In this document: positions 1-7,920 of the stretch, piece after piece
How positions within the stretch are numbered: position 1 is the stretch's first letter
Layout: the number at the start of each line of letters is the position of its first letter
Made by a program: the position numbers and the translations under genes
The notes under the pieces: model-generated
What the model was told of the DNA's origin: nothing
Seen by the model: only the letters and a program-made list of their open reading frames with translations
The model's database searches: none
Source: Pantoea eucalypti
GTDB taxonomy: Bacteria; Pseudomonadota; Gammaproteobacteria; Enterobacterales; Enterobacteriaceae
NCBI RefSeq assembly: GCF_009646115.1
Contig: NZ_CP045720.1
Coordinates: 1,364,001-1,428,000 of the forward strand
DNA: 64,000 bases
Direction of reading: 5' to 3'

Positions 1-104
1 ATGTTGATTACCAGATCAACCTGCTGGACGACAACGCCTTCACCGACGCGGCCGGTATCAATACCGACGACGTGGTGGGTGTAGGCCTGGTTTACCAGTT
101 CTAA
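1..104 (+). CDS. ompC: OmpC-type general porin, 3' end only
   Basis: Only the last 33 codons are present, in the frame ending with TAA at 102-104. They read as the last strands of an enterobacterial trimeric porin: a YQINLLDDN segment, then AGINTDD, and a C-terminal LVYQF. The terminal phenylalanine is the signal used by the BAM machinery for outer-membrane insertion. The segment is very close to the C-terminus of E. coli OmpC, and the next genes (apbE, alkB, yojI) are also neighbours of ompC in E. coli, which favours OmpC over OmpF. The OmpC/OmpF distinction is an inference because the diagnostic loops lie outside the window. A terminator hairpin follows at once. Confidence 0.85.
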   Translation, partial: VDYQINLLDDNAFTDAAGINTDDVVGVGLVYQF

Positions 105-112
105 GTGATAAG

Positions 113-140
113 GGAGCGCAGTTACGGCTGCGCTCCTGCG
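113..140 (+). terminator. Terminator of the porin gene
   Basis: A 9-bp perfect inverted repeat GGAGCGCAG / CTGCGCTCC (113-121 with 128-136, loop of 6) begins 8 bases after the porin stop codon. The following T-tract is weak, so termination may be partial. Confidence 0.65.
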
Positions 141-316
141 TTATCTTCCGGGCTAAACGCATCAGCCTTTGGCCACTTCGTTGCTTCCGGCGCCGTTGTT
201 TCTGATGACATAACGCTGCCAAACCGCGCGCCTTCAAATGCCACGCCTGCCAGAGTAAAAGCAGAAAAGCTCAACCAGTGATGCCATGCTGACTGCCACT
301 TCTGTGAATTTTTCAT
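122..316 (-). CDS. Possible small protein, 64 residues, unknown
   Basis: A minus-strand reading frame starts MKNSQKWQ at an ATG (314-316) with GAGAGG about six bases upstream. It has a moderately hydrophobic segment (SFSAFTLAGVAF) near residues 15-27 and a polar, proline-containing tail. Its 3' end overlaps the porin terminator hairpin, so convergent transcription would be needed. I recognise no family. The ribosome-binding site is the only positive evidence, and it could be a chance open frame. Confidence 0.3.
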   Translation of the reverse strand: MKNSQKWQSAWHHWLSFSAFTLAGVAFEGARFGSVMSSETTAPEATKWPKADAFSPEDNAGAQP

Positions 317-465
317 TCTGCACCTCTCAGAGATAAACACTGTTTCAACAGTGCAGAATTCATGCCAGCTTTACCGCTCTCACAGCCACAGGCGTTACGC
401 CCGTTTTGATACACTTGCCGCGCACGTCAGGGAGCGATTGCCCCAATCAGGTGCAGTTAAGCCCG

Positions 466-576
466 TTACTGGCGCGGCCGGGAAGGGGTCATGTGACGAT
501 GACGACGCTGTTCGACAACTTTATAACTGCCGTAAACAAACAGACCCAGGGCAACGACCAGAATCGCATAGATCAT
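466..576 (-). CDS. Predicted 36-residue single-span membrane protein
   Basis: The frame begins at ATG 574-576, preceded by a strong AAGGAG about seven bases upstream, and ends at TAA (466-468). Residues 2-16 (IYAILVVALGLFVYG) form one transmembrane helix. It is followed by a strongly basic tail (EQRRHRHM, then SRPRQ), so the predicted topology is N-out with the positive tail in the cytoplasm. This is the usual build of small enterobacterial inner-membrane proteins. It lies alone between ompC and apbE. No function can be assigned. The ribosome-binding site and composition argue for a real gene, but its length limits certainty. Confidence 0.55.
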   Translation of the reverse strand: MIYAILVVALGLFVYGSYKVVEQRRHRHMTPSRPRQ

Positions 577-744
577 CTGTAGCTCCTTACTTTGATTAAT
601 GTTAATCCCCTGTCGCGAGGCGGGATCAGGATAGATGACCGGGGAATGCTCTCGTGATTCAGTGAAATATTCAACTCTATTTAAGCGAATTTACCCAAAC
701 TTTATGCTTTGTAGTGGCTATTCATAAAGTGTTACAGGCGAGGA

Positions 745-1794
745 ATGATGAGTTATAAGATTAATCTGCTGTTTATGTCGATTTTAATTCTGACGGCGGC
801 GGGCTGTGATCAATCAGCACCGACAACAGCGATGGTGCTGGAAGGAAAAACCATGGGCACCGTCTGGCGGGTGAGCCTGGCGGGTGTTGAGAGTAAGCGT
901 AAAGCGGCCTTACAGCAGCGGATTCAGCAGCAGCTGGACGCGGATGATGCTGAGCTCTCCACCTGGAAGCCGGACTCTGCGTTATCGCGCTTTAACCAGA
1001 GCCGTGACCTGTCACCGCAGCCGGTGAGTGAAAACATGGCGGACATTGTCACGACCTCGCTGCGGATTGGCCGTAAAACCGGCGGGGCGATGGACATTAC
1101 CGTCGGTCCACTGGTTAATTTATGGGGCTTTGGCCCGACGAAACAGCCCATCCATACACCGGATGTAGCCCAAATTGCCGCCGCCCGTGCGCAGACCGGA
1201 TTGCAGCATCTGAGAGTGCTGCAGGGTGCGGATGGACAATGGTTGCAGAAAGATTTGCCAGAGCTCTATGTCGATCTCTCGACGGTGGGTGAGGGCTTTG
1301 CCACCGATCATCTGGCACGGCTGATGGAGCAGCTCGGTATCAACAACTATCTGGTGTCAGTCGGCGGTGCCGTGCTGAGCCGGGGTCTTAATGCGCAACA
1401 GCAGCCGTGGCGGGTGGCGATCCAGAAACCCACCGATCAGGAGAATGCGGTTCAGGCACGCGTGAGTCTGCAGGGACACGGTATCAGTACATCCGGCAGC
1501 TATCGCAACTATTATGAACTGGACGGCAAGCGCATTTCTCATGTGATCGATCCCGTTACCGGACGACCCATTGAGCATAAACTGGTTTCTGCCACGGTGA
1601 TTGCCACCACGGCGCTGGAAGCCGATGGCTGGGACACCGGACTGATGGTGCTCGGCACCGAGAAAGCCAAAGCGCTGGCAATTGAACAGCATCTGGCGGT
1701 CTATCTGATCAGCAAGCAGGGCGATAAATTTGTCAGCTGGATGTCGCCGCAGTTTGCTGCTTTTCTGATTCCCGCTGAATCCGGAGAACCCTGA
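745..1794 (+). CDS. apbE: FAD:protein FMN transferase ApbE (lipoprotein)
   Basis: ApbE attaches FMN covalently to threonine residues of target flavoproteins such as NqrB/RnfG-type subunits, using FAD and Mg2+ in the periplasm. The 349-residue protein matches the length of E. coli ApbE. It has a lipoprotein signal with lipobox LTAAGC (cysteine at about 20-21), the MGTVWRV motif, VDLSTVGEGFATD, VSVGG, and the C-terminal STSGSYRNYY and HVIDPVTGRP blocks with the GWDTGLMVLG metal/flavin region. Two ATGs lie in tandem (745 and 748); AGGCGAGGA abuts the first, so the second has the better spacing. The stop overlaps the alkB start by one base, so the two are probably co-transcribed. Confidence 0.95.
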   Translation: MMSYKINLLFMSILILTAAGCDQSAPTTAMVLEGKTMGTVWRVSLAGVESKRKAALQQRIQQQLDADDAELSTWKPDSALSRFNQSRDLSPQPVSENMADIVTTSLRIGRKTGGAMDITVGPLVNLWGFGPTKQPIHTPDVAQIAAARAQTGLQHLRVLQGADGQWLQKDLPELYVDLSTVGEGFATDHLARLMEQLGINNYLVSVGGAVLSRGLNAQQQPWRVAIQKPTDQENAVQARVSLQGHGISTSGSYRNYYELDGKRISHVIDPVTGRPIEHKLVSATVIATTALEADGWDTGLMVLGTEKAKALAIEQHLAVYLISKQGDKFVSWMSPQFAAFLIPAESGEP

Positions 1795-2435
1795 TGTTAG
1801 ATCTTTTTAGTGAAGAGCAACCCTGGCAGGAGCCGCTGGCGGAGGGGGCCGTGATCCTGCGGCGCCGCGCACGTGATGACGCAGAGGCGCTGTATCAGCA
1901 GATACTGGCGATTGCGGATCAGAACCCCTTTGCCCATCGCATTACGCCGGGTGGCCATCGCATGTCGGTGGCGATGACCAACTGCGGCGATTTTGGCTGG
2001 TCGGTGGATTCACGCGGCTACAATTATCAGCAGCAGGATAACCTCAATGGCCGCAAATGGCCGCCCATGCCACCGCTGTTTCGCGAGCTGGCGCAGCAGG
2101 CCGCGGCGGAGGCGGGCTTTCCTGGCTTTAATCCGGATGCCTGTCTGCTTAATCGCTATGAACCGGGTGCGAAGCTGACGCTGCATCAGGATAAAGATGA
2201 GAAAGACCTGCACCAGCCCATCGTTTCGGTGTCGCTGGGTCTGCCGGCCGTGTTTCAGTTCGGTGGCTTCGAACGGGGCGACAGCACCCAGCGTGTGCTG
2301 CTTGAGCATGGTGATATTGTGGTGTGGGGCGGGCCGTCGCGCCTGCGTTACCACGGCATTTTGCCGCTTAAGCCAGGCGTGCATCCGCTGGCCGGCGCCT
2401 GGCGTTATAACCTGACATTTCGTCGCGCCTTTTAA
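1794..2435 (+). CDS. alkB: Alpha-ketoglutarate-dependent DNA/RNA demethylase AlkB
   Basis: AlkB oxidatively removes methyl groups from 1-methyladenine and 3-methylcytosine using Fe(II), oxygen and 2-oxoglutarate. The 213-residue protein is close to the E. coli length (216). It shows the jelly-roll core motifs: the iron-binding H-x-D in TLHQDKDEK, the second histidine in RYHGI, and the 2-oxoglutarate-binding R-x-N-x5-R type motif in WRYNLTFRR near the C-terminus. It starts within the apbE stop (TGATG). In E. coli alkB is the second gene of the ada operon; here no ada gene lies upstream, so methylation-dependent induction by Ada through an ada promoter is not expected at this locus. Confidence 0.95.
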   Translation: MLDLFSEEQPWQEPLAEGAVILRRRARDDAEALYQQILAIADQNPFAHRITPGGHRMSVAMTNCGDFGWSVDSRGYNYQQQDNLNGRKWPPMPPLFRELAQQAAAEAGFPGFNPDACLLNRYEPGAKLTLHQDKDEKDLHQPIVSVSLGLPAVFQFGGFERGDSTQRVLLEHGDIVVWGGPSRLRYHGILPLKPGVHPLAGAWRYNLTFRRAF

Positions 2436-2531
2436 CCCACTACGGCAGTCACGGCGTGGTGAGAATAACTATTGCTATCATTTGGCATCCCATTAAACTG
2501 CAGGCTGTTTTTTAGCTGATGGATTGCCTGC

Positions 2532-4184
2532 ATGACGTTGTTAAGCGTTGTTTTTCGCCAGTTTCGCTGGCCTTTTATCGGGGTCATTGCCCTGACGTTG
2601 TTAAGCGCCGTGCTGGGTATCGGCATGATCGCCTTTATCAACCGCGAAATGATTGTCGCCATCAACACCTCATTCGCGGTGCTGCCGCAGTTCCTGTTGC
2701 AGCTGGTGGTGCTGATGGCGGTGACGCTGGCTTCGCAGCTGGCACTGACGATGCTCGGGCATCAGTTTGTCTGGCGACTGCGTGGCGAGTTCATCAAGCG
2801 AATCCTTGATAGCCGGGTTGAACGCATCGAGCAACTCGGCAGTGCACAACTGCTGGCGGGACTGACCAGCGACGTGCGAGCAATTACGCTGGCTTTTGTG
2901 CGTCTGCCGGAGCTGTTTCAGGGCGTAATCATTACCCTCGGCTCAGCCATCTATCTCGCGTGGCTGTCACCAAAAATGCTGCTGGTGACCAGTCTCTGGC
3001 TGGGTGTGACGCTGGTGGGCGGCTGGATGCTGGTCTCGCGGGTTTACCAGCACATGGCAAAGTTGCGCGAAATCGAAGACAACCTCTATCGTGATTACCA
3101 GACGGTGATTGAGGGGCGTAAAGAGTTACAGCTTAACCGCTCACGTGCGCAACAGGTCTATGACACAGTTTATCAGGAAGATGCCCGCGCCTGGCGTCAC
3201 CATATTGTGCGTGCCGATACTTATCATCTGAGTGCGGTCAACTGGTCAAATATCATGACCCTGGGCGCTATCGGCATGGTCTTTTTCATGGCTAACAGCC
3301 TGGGCTGGGCCAATACTGCTGTGGCCGCGACTTTCTCCCTGACGCTGCTGTTCTTACGCACGCCGCTGCTTTCTGCAGTGGGCGCGTTACCCACGTTGCT
3401 CAGCGCCCAGGTCGCATTCCGTAAGCTCAACGCCTTTGACCTCGCGCCTTATCAGGCAGGGTTTCACGCGCCATCGGCGTCGTCAGACTGGCAAACTCTG
3501 GAGCTGCGCGACGTCTCTTTTCACTATGGTGACAACGGCTTCCAGGTCGGGCCGATTAACCTGGCGCTGCGCCGGGGCGAACTGGTGTTTCTGATTGGTG
3601 GCAACGGCAGCGGAAAATCGACGCTGGCGATGCTGCTGACCGGGCTGTATCAACCGCAGTCCGGCACGCTGCTGCTGGATGGTAAAGCGATCACGGCAGA
3701 CGAGCTGGATGTCTGGCGCAGTCAGTTCTCCGCGGTCTTTACCGACCTGCATCTGTTTGACCGGTTAATCGGGCGGGAAGGCGTTGCCGCCAATCCGGCG
3801 CTGGTGCAGCAGTGGCTGGAAAGGCTGAAGATGCAGGACAAGCTGAAGATTGAAGGCAATAAAGTGCTCAATCTGCGGCTCTCAAAAGGACAGAGTAAGC
3901 GACTGGCGTTGTTGCTGGCGGTGGCAGAAGAACGCGATGTGCTGCTACTGGATGAGTGGGCGGCAGATCAGGACCCACATTTCCGACGCATCTTCTATCG
4001 TGAGCTGCTGCCGTGGTTGCAGCAGGCGGGTAAAACGGTGTTTGCTATCAGCCATGACGATCACTACTTCATTCATGCCGACCGGCTGCTGGAGATGCGC
4101 GAAGGCCAGTTGACGGAGCTGACCGGTAATGAACGCGACCTCGCCACGCTCGACTCGGTTAAACGCACCGATACCGGGCTTTGA
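2532..4184 (+). CDS. yojI: ABC exporter YojI (peptide/microcin efflux type)
   Basis: A fused membrane and ATPase half-transporter of 550 residues (E. coli YojI is 547). In E. coli YojI, together with TolC, exports microcin J25. Residues 1 to about 300 hold the hydrophobic spans. The ATPase domain follows, with Walker [10 protein letters not shown] near 356-363, an atypical signature LSKGQSKR near 451, Walker B VLLLDEWA near 471, and a switch histidine in AISHDD. The signature lacks the usual LSGGQ form, as in the E. coli protein. The ATG at 2532 follows the alkB stop by 96 bases. Whether it exports a native peptide is unknown. Confidence 0.9.
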   Translation: MTLLSVVFRQFRWPFIGVIALTLLSAVLGIGMIAFINREMIVAINTSFAVLPQFLLQLVVLMAVTLASQLALTMLGHQFVWRLRGEFIKRILDSRVERIEQLGSAQLLAGLTSDVRAITLAFVRLPELFQGVIITLGSAIYLAWLSPKMLLVTSLWLGVTLVGGWMLVSRVYQHMAKLREIEDNLYRDYQTVIEGRKELQLNRSRAQQVYDTVYQEDARAWRHHIVRADTYHLSAVNWSNIMTLGAIGMVFFMANSLGWANTAVAATFSLTLLFLRTPLLSAVGALPTLLSAQVAFRKLNAFDLAPYQAGFHAPSASSDWQTLELRDVSFHYGDNGFQVGPINLALRRGELVFLIGGNGSGKSTLAMLLTGLYQPQSGTLLLDGKAITADELDVWRSQFSAVFTDLHLFDRLIGREGVAANPALVQQWLERLKMQDKLKIEGNKVLNLRLSKGQSKRLALLLAVAEERDVLLLDEWAADQDPHFRRIFYRELLPWLQQAGKTVFAISHDDHYFIHADRLLEMREGQLTELTGNERDLATLDSVKRTDTGL

Positions 4185-4379
4185 CGGCAGATGGCACACT
4201 CAGCAGTTAGCGCGTTAAGTTCCGTGCAGGTCGCTGAACACGGTGTTAACACTTCTGTAAGCGTCAGCAGCAGGCAGCCGTGCTGACTGAACAATCCGTT
4301 GGCAGGTGTGCCTCATACGCAGTAAATCACAGATAACAGCCCTGTACGGCAGGTCATCTGCAGTGAAGTCGATCCGTTA

Positions 4380-4407
4380 AAGTTTGCCTCCTGCCAGCGC
4401 AGGAGGC
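4380..4407 (-). terminator. Terminator of the carboxylesterase gene
   Basis: An 8-bp perfect stem GCCTCCTG / CAGGAGGC (4386-4393 with 4400-4407) lies just past the minus-strand stop codon. On that strand it is followed by AAACTTTAA, a weak T-tract. Confidence 0.55.
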
Positions 4408-4413
4408 CGCGGA

Positions 4414-6078
4414 TTAGTGGGCGAAATGTTGATCAAGCGGTGCGCTGAACCAGCGATTGTTCAGCACGTTTTTGATAACACTATTTTTGTCTGCCGCTGA
4501 CAGGGCGTTGTCCTGTTCAATGCGGGTGAGAATATCGTTATAGCTATACGTCTTATTGCTCATGTAGATAATGGCTTTCTGCTTGTTAGCATCCATCACC
4601 AGCAGCGATTCCCCCGCTGCGGCATTTTCCGGTGTCCATTTCTTCCATTCCGGAAGGGTCTGATCGTTGGGTGACCCTGTTGCCAGGAAGTTTTTAATGT
4701 AGGAATTAAAAGATTCACCTAATGCCTGAGAGCCTTTTAGCTTCAGCGCATCCTGCGTAAATTCAGCATACTTATTTTTATCCCAAAAAGGCATAAACAC
4801 GCCGTGGAAAGAACCGATGGCCGATAGTTTATCACCTGTGACAAACGCATCCGTGCCATAACGGAACTCCATCCCATACAGCGGCGCGTTATAATTTTTA
4901 TACATGCGCTCAGCAGACTGGTTAACATTAAACAGGCTATATAGCAGCCCGCCATAATAATTTGCAAAGGTGTATTTATTCAGCAGCGCGGTATCATTTT
5001 TAAGCGAACCGTCTTTCACCTGTGTTGCAAACAGTGGGTCGTTACGGGCGAAGAAAGAAAACTCCTGTTGTCCTGTGGCCATGATGGCGGGGACGGCATT
5101 ATAATTTTTGGTCTCAAATCCATCCTTCGGGATCACCACACCATCGCGGTAGAGATGCGGGAATTGATTCATGCGAATTCCCGCATCGCCAAAAAGCATT
5201 GCCAGATCTGCTGCCGGAAGCTGATAGAGAAAATGACGAACCTCTGGTGAGCCCGACAGGAGCCAGCTTTTCGCTGCGCCGGCATCCGGTTTAATGCCCT
5301 GTTTAACGACCAGAGGCGCTATTCTTTGCGCGAAGATGCTTTCCGCTTCATGTTTGTCAGAGGTGGTCATGCCACCACTGAAAACAATGGCTTTGTTGAA
5401 CGTATTTTTAAAAAGGGGCGATATAAGCATCGCCATCACGTCTCTGCCACCCGCTGAAAATCCGGAAACGGTAATATTATTTCTGTCACCACCAAAAGCC
5501 GAAATATTGTCTTTGATCCACGCCAGCGATTGTTTGATGTCGAGTAAGCTGTAATTCCCGGAGTCATCCAGCGGGTTGCCATCGTTCAGCGCTTTCAATG
5601 GATTAAAGCCGAGTGCGCCAAGACGGTAGTTTACGGTGACAATCACGGCATTGTATTTTTCAGCGATAAACGCCGGCGCGAACTCAGTGGAACTGCCCAG
5701 CTGATTATTGCCACCATGAATATAGACCAGCACCGGAAGCGGTGTGCTGCTCTCTGTCGGGCGATAGATATTGAGATTCAGGCAATCCTCATCACCTTTG
5801 GCTCCGTCCGGGGAAACCTGGATACAGTCTGTCGCGGGCCGGGTCGCATCGAAAACGGTTTGCCATGCGTCAGGGGAAATCGGTTTTTTCCAGCGCAGTT
5901 CCCCGACCGGTGCTTTTGCATAAGGAATACCGGTCCAGGACAGCGTGTTTTGATGCTCTGCGCCTTTGACTTTGCCTGACTGCGTCGTAATTTCAGGGGA
6001 GATCGTTTGTGCAGTGGCTGATGAGGCAAGCAAAAAGAGTAAAAAGGTCGGGGACAATCTGAACAGAGAATTTTTCAT
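4414..6078 (-). CDS. Secreted type-B carboxylesterase/lipase family protein
   Basis: The 554-residue protein begins with a Sec signal peptide (MKNSLFRLSPTFLLFLLASSATAQ region), so it should be periplasmic or secreted. It has the hallmarks of the carboxylesterase type B (alpha/beta hydrolase) family: the EDCLNLNIYRP motif, an oxyanion-hole region YIHGGNN, and the nucleophile elbow GFSAGG with the serine near residue 207. A FHGVFMPF segment probably carries the catalytic histidine. Substrate unknown; such enzymes hydrolyse carboxyl esters. The coding sequence looks AT-richer than its neighbours, with many AAA, ATT and TTA codons, which suggests acquisition by transfer. It stands alone, between yojI and the phosphopantetheinyl transferase. 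Confidence 0.85.
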   Translation of the reverse strand: MKNSLFRLSPTFLLFLLASSATAQTISPEITTQSGKVKGAEHQNTLSWTGIPYAKAPVGELRWKKPISPDAWQTVFDATRPATDCIQVSPDGAKGDEDCLNLNIYRPTESSTPLPVLVYIHGGNNQLGSSTEFAPAFIAEKYNAVIVTVNYRLGALGFNPLKALNDGNPLDDSGNYSLLDIKQSLAWIKDNISAFGGDRNNITVSGFSAGGRDVMAMLISPLFKNTFNKAIVFSGGMTTSDKHEAESIFAQRIAPLVVKQGIKPDAGAAKSWLLSGSPEVRHFLYQLPAADLAMLFGDAGIRMNQFPHLYRDGVVIPKDGFETKNYNAVPAIMATGQQEFSFFARNDPLFATQVKDGSLKNDTALLNKYTFANYYGGLLYSLFNVNQSAERMYKNYNAPLYGMEFRYGTDAFVTGDKLSAIGSFHGVFMPFWDKNKYAEFTQDALKLKGSQALGESFNSYIKNFLATGSPNDQTLPEWKKWTPENAAAGESLLVMDANKQKAIIYMSNKTYSYNDILTRIEQDNALSAADKNSVIKNVLNNRWFSAPLDQHFAH

Positions 6079-6332
6079 GCGTACCTTGTTCCAGGGAAAT
6101 ATTTCTTATACCTGAAGTTCCGTAATACCCACTCATGTCTGGTTCACAAAACAGCACAAATCCAGCCATTATCGCGTGTTACTCTTTTTTGGTGGTGAAA
6201 TATGCCTGTGGCTGGCGGAACGCATCGCCCCTGTTGTGCCTCTGCTTATTGTGGATTCTGATTTAGTGGTTGTCGCAAATCACAAGGTGACAGGCCAGGA
6301 AAAAACATACTGGCGTTCTGTTTAGAACGCTT

Positions 6333-7088
6333 TTAAAGCCGATGCATAATCAGCGTGATCACCTGATTATCGCGCCACATAAACTCCGCCTCCAGTAACG
6401 TCCCCATCGCAAAACAGCCACCGAAGTCCTGAGCCAGTTGCAGCGTCGCGCGCTGCTGCGCGAAATCTACCGACACCAGTGCAGCATCCAGAAAATCCAT
6501 CGGCTGATGCAGTTGTGGCCACAGCGCTTTATAAAGGCTCTCTTTGAGAGAGAAGAGCAGCGTCGCGGCAGTGCTGAAGGAGACGGGCAGCGTCTGCAAC
6601 AGTTGCTGTTCCTGCGCATTCATCAACAACTCTGCCGTTTCCTGCGCCGTCGTCTCTGACATCAACTGCTCAACATCGACGCCAACCGCACAGCGTTGCC
6701 GGGTTGCCGCTACCACGACGACACCGGCACTGTGCGACAGCGACGCCTGAACGCCAGCGGGCCAGCAGGGGGAGCGATCGGATGCGTTGGTCAGGATGAA
6801 ATCAGCAATGCCCAGCTCTGTCATTACCGACCGGACCAGTAAACGGCTGGCGAGGTATTCAGCACGCCGTTTAGTGACAGCCTGCTGCAGTCGGGCGGGT
6901 AAGGGAATACCCCATTCGACAGCCAGCACGTCATGATACTTTTGCGGGTCAAAGCGACTCACCGCCAGCAAATAATCGCTGTGGTTCAGGTGGCTGGAAA
7001 GAATAAAGCCGCCTGGAACAGGCGGCAGCGGCAGGTCGGGATAGCGCATGCGAAACCATTTAAGCCAAAAAGGCATTAAATCAGGCAC
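6333..7088 (-). CDS. 4'-phosphopantetheinyl transferase, EntD-like
   Basis: This 251-residue protein should transfer the phosphopantetheine arm of coenzyme A to a carrier protein of a siderophore, peptide or polyketide synthesis pathway. It carries the EntD/Sfp-type signatures: an N-terminal R-A-E-Y/F-L-A-S-R block (KRRAEYLASRLLVR), the metal-binding AVGVDVE motif, and the FSLKESLYKA block whose glutamate and lysine are catalytic. The start appears to be GTG at 7086-7088, with an in-frame ATG four codons later; neither has a convincing ribosome-binding site. No synthase or carrier protein lies nearby, so its partner must be elsewhere in the genome. EntD itself usually sits in the enterobactin cluster, which is not present here. 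Confidence 0.85.
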   Translation of the reverse strand: MPDLMPFWLKWFRMRYPDLPLPPVPGGFILSSHLNHSDYLLAVSRFDPQKYHDVLAVEWGIPLPARLQQAVTKRRAEYLASRLLVRSVMTELGIADFILTNASDRSPCWPAGVQASLSHSAGVVVVAATRQRCAVGVDVEQLMSETTAQETAELLMNAQEQQLLQTLPVSFSTAATLLFSLKESLYKALWPQLHQPMDFLDAALVSVDFAQQRATLQLAQDFGGCFAMGTLLEAEFMWRDNQVITLIMHRL

Positions 7089-7117
7089 GATGCATCAGGG
7101 CAAGCAGCCCGCCGTAA

Positions 7118-7321
7118 TCAGTCGTTGGGAGGAATGGCAAAACTCTTCAGAGAAACAACAAAATGGTGGTGACCCCTGCTGATGCGTGCACCCCGGTCGC
7201 ACCAGTGGCTCGCCAGACGAAAGAAGTCGTCGCTACCAATGTCATACGCCAGTTCCACTTTGCTAATGCCTGAATGCAGTAAAGCCTCCGCATCTTTCAG
7301 GCTTTTCGCTTTGATCGCCAT
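7118..7321 (-). CDS. Hypothetical protein, 67 residues
   Basis: A small reading frame starting MAIKAKSLKDAEALL and ending SFAIPPND. It is a soluble mixed-charge protein with a histidine cluster (RGHHHF) and no membrane span or signal peptide. It lies 29 bases upstream of the phosphopantetheinyl transferase on the same strand and may share its transcript. The ribosome-binding site is poor (GGA about 9 bases before the ATG). The amino-acid composition looks like a real protein, but I do not recognise a family. Confidence 0.55.
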   Translation of the reverse strand: MAIKAKSLKDAEALLHSGISKVELAYDIGSDDFFRLASHWCDRGARISRGHHHFVVSLKSFAIPPND

Positions 7322-7524
7322 AAAAATTATCCGTCAATTTCTGGGGAGTTTAGAGTAGGCAATTTCTGTGACATTTTTGTTTCAGTTTGATGAAAAGACG
7401 CGACTGATGGCCGATTTTGTGAGGCAGATCAGTTTCGGGCGCCCGCGTTAACCTGCTGATTGTAAGAGAAATGTTAACTGCTTCAGCGGACAATTCTGAA
7501 TGTTAAGCCGGAGAGTGGGCAGAG

Positions 7525-7559
7525 ATAACAGAAACAGAAAGGCCGCGTCATACGCGGCC
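7525..7559 (-). terminator. Terminator of the 26-residue gene
   Basis: An 8-bp perfect GC-rich stem GGCCGCGT / ACGCGGCC (7541-7548 with 7552-7559, loop of 3). On the minus strand it is followed by a T-rich tract (TTTCTGTTTCTG). It lies eight bases past the stop codon of the small gene at 7567-7647. Confidence 0.75.
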
Positions 7560-7566
7560 CTGTGGG

Positions 7567-7647
7567 TTACTTCTGGTCTGGCGGGGAAGGTTGCTTATCG
7601 CCGGACTCGGGTGCTTCGGATGGATCATCTTTTTCGATTAATGTCAT
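7567..7647 (-). CDS. Predicted 26-residue acidic peptide
   Basis: The frame starts at ATG 7645-7647 with a near-ideal AGGAGAG a few bases upstream and ends at 7567. The peptide (MTLIEKDDPSEAPESGDKQP, then SPPDQK) is rich in Asp, Glu, Pro and Ser and looks disordered. A proper intrinsic terminator follows its stop codon, so start signal, frame and terminator together support a genuine transcription unit. It lies directly downstream of tRNA-Pro on the same strand, so read-through from the tRNA is possible. Function unknown. Confidence 0.55.
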   Translation of the reverse strand: MTLIEKDDPSEAPESGDKQPSPPDQK

Positions 7648-7734
7648 GAACTCTCCTCTTGTTACCCACACGCTATTAAGTATAGAACGCTTTGCAGGAG
7701 ATGTGATGAAAGTTATGTTTTGATGACAGAAACG

Positions 7735-7765
7735 AAAAAAGCAGGCTTTTGGGCTGCTTTTCAGG
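7735..7765 (-). terminator. Terminator downstream of tRNA-Pro
   Basis: Read on the minus strand, AAGCAG pairs with CTGCTT and is followed by a T6 run (complement of 7735-7740). It lies a few bases past the tRNA 3' end, as expected for a monocistronic tRNA gene. Confidence 0.7.
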
Positions 7766-7770
7766 GAATT

Positions 7771-7847
7771 TGGTCGGCACGAGAGGATTTGAACCTCCGA
7801 CCCCGGACACCCCATGACCGTGCGCTACCAGGCTGCGCTACGTGCCG
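7771..7847 (-). tRNA. proL: tRNA-Pro (anticodon GGG)
   Basis: The 77-base gene folds as a tRNA. The 7-bp acceptor stem is CGGCACG / CGTGCCG, followed by discriminator A and an encoded CCA. The T arm contains GGTTCAAATCC and the anticodon loop is ATGGGGT. The anticodon GGG reads CCC proline codons. It is almost identical to E. coli proL, which also lies next to yejM. tRNA genes are common phage integration sites, but no integrase or duplicated 3' end is visible nearby. Confidence 0.97.
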
Positions 7848-7920
7848 AACACTGGAGGATTAGTCTACTGGTTATCGTCATGAATGCAAGATACCTGCCG
7901 ACTATTTGCCTGATAATTAA

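Noticed and set aside
351..599. An 82-codon plus-strand frame between ompC and apbE.
   Set aside because: It has no ribosome-binding site and runs antisense to the better-supported 36-codon membrane protein gene.
3882..3905. Atypical ABC signature LSKGQSKR in YojI considered as a sign of inactivation.
   Set aside because: The E. coli YojI signature is also atypical and the Walker motifs are intact.
7771..7847. tRNA-Pro as an integration site of a phage or island.
   Set aside because: No integrase, no duplicated 3' tRNA fragment and no mobility genes were seen on either side.
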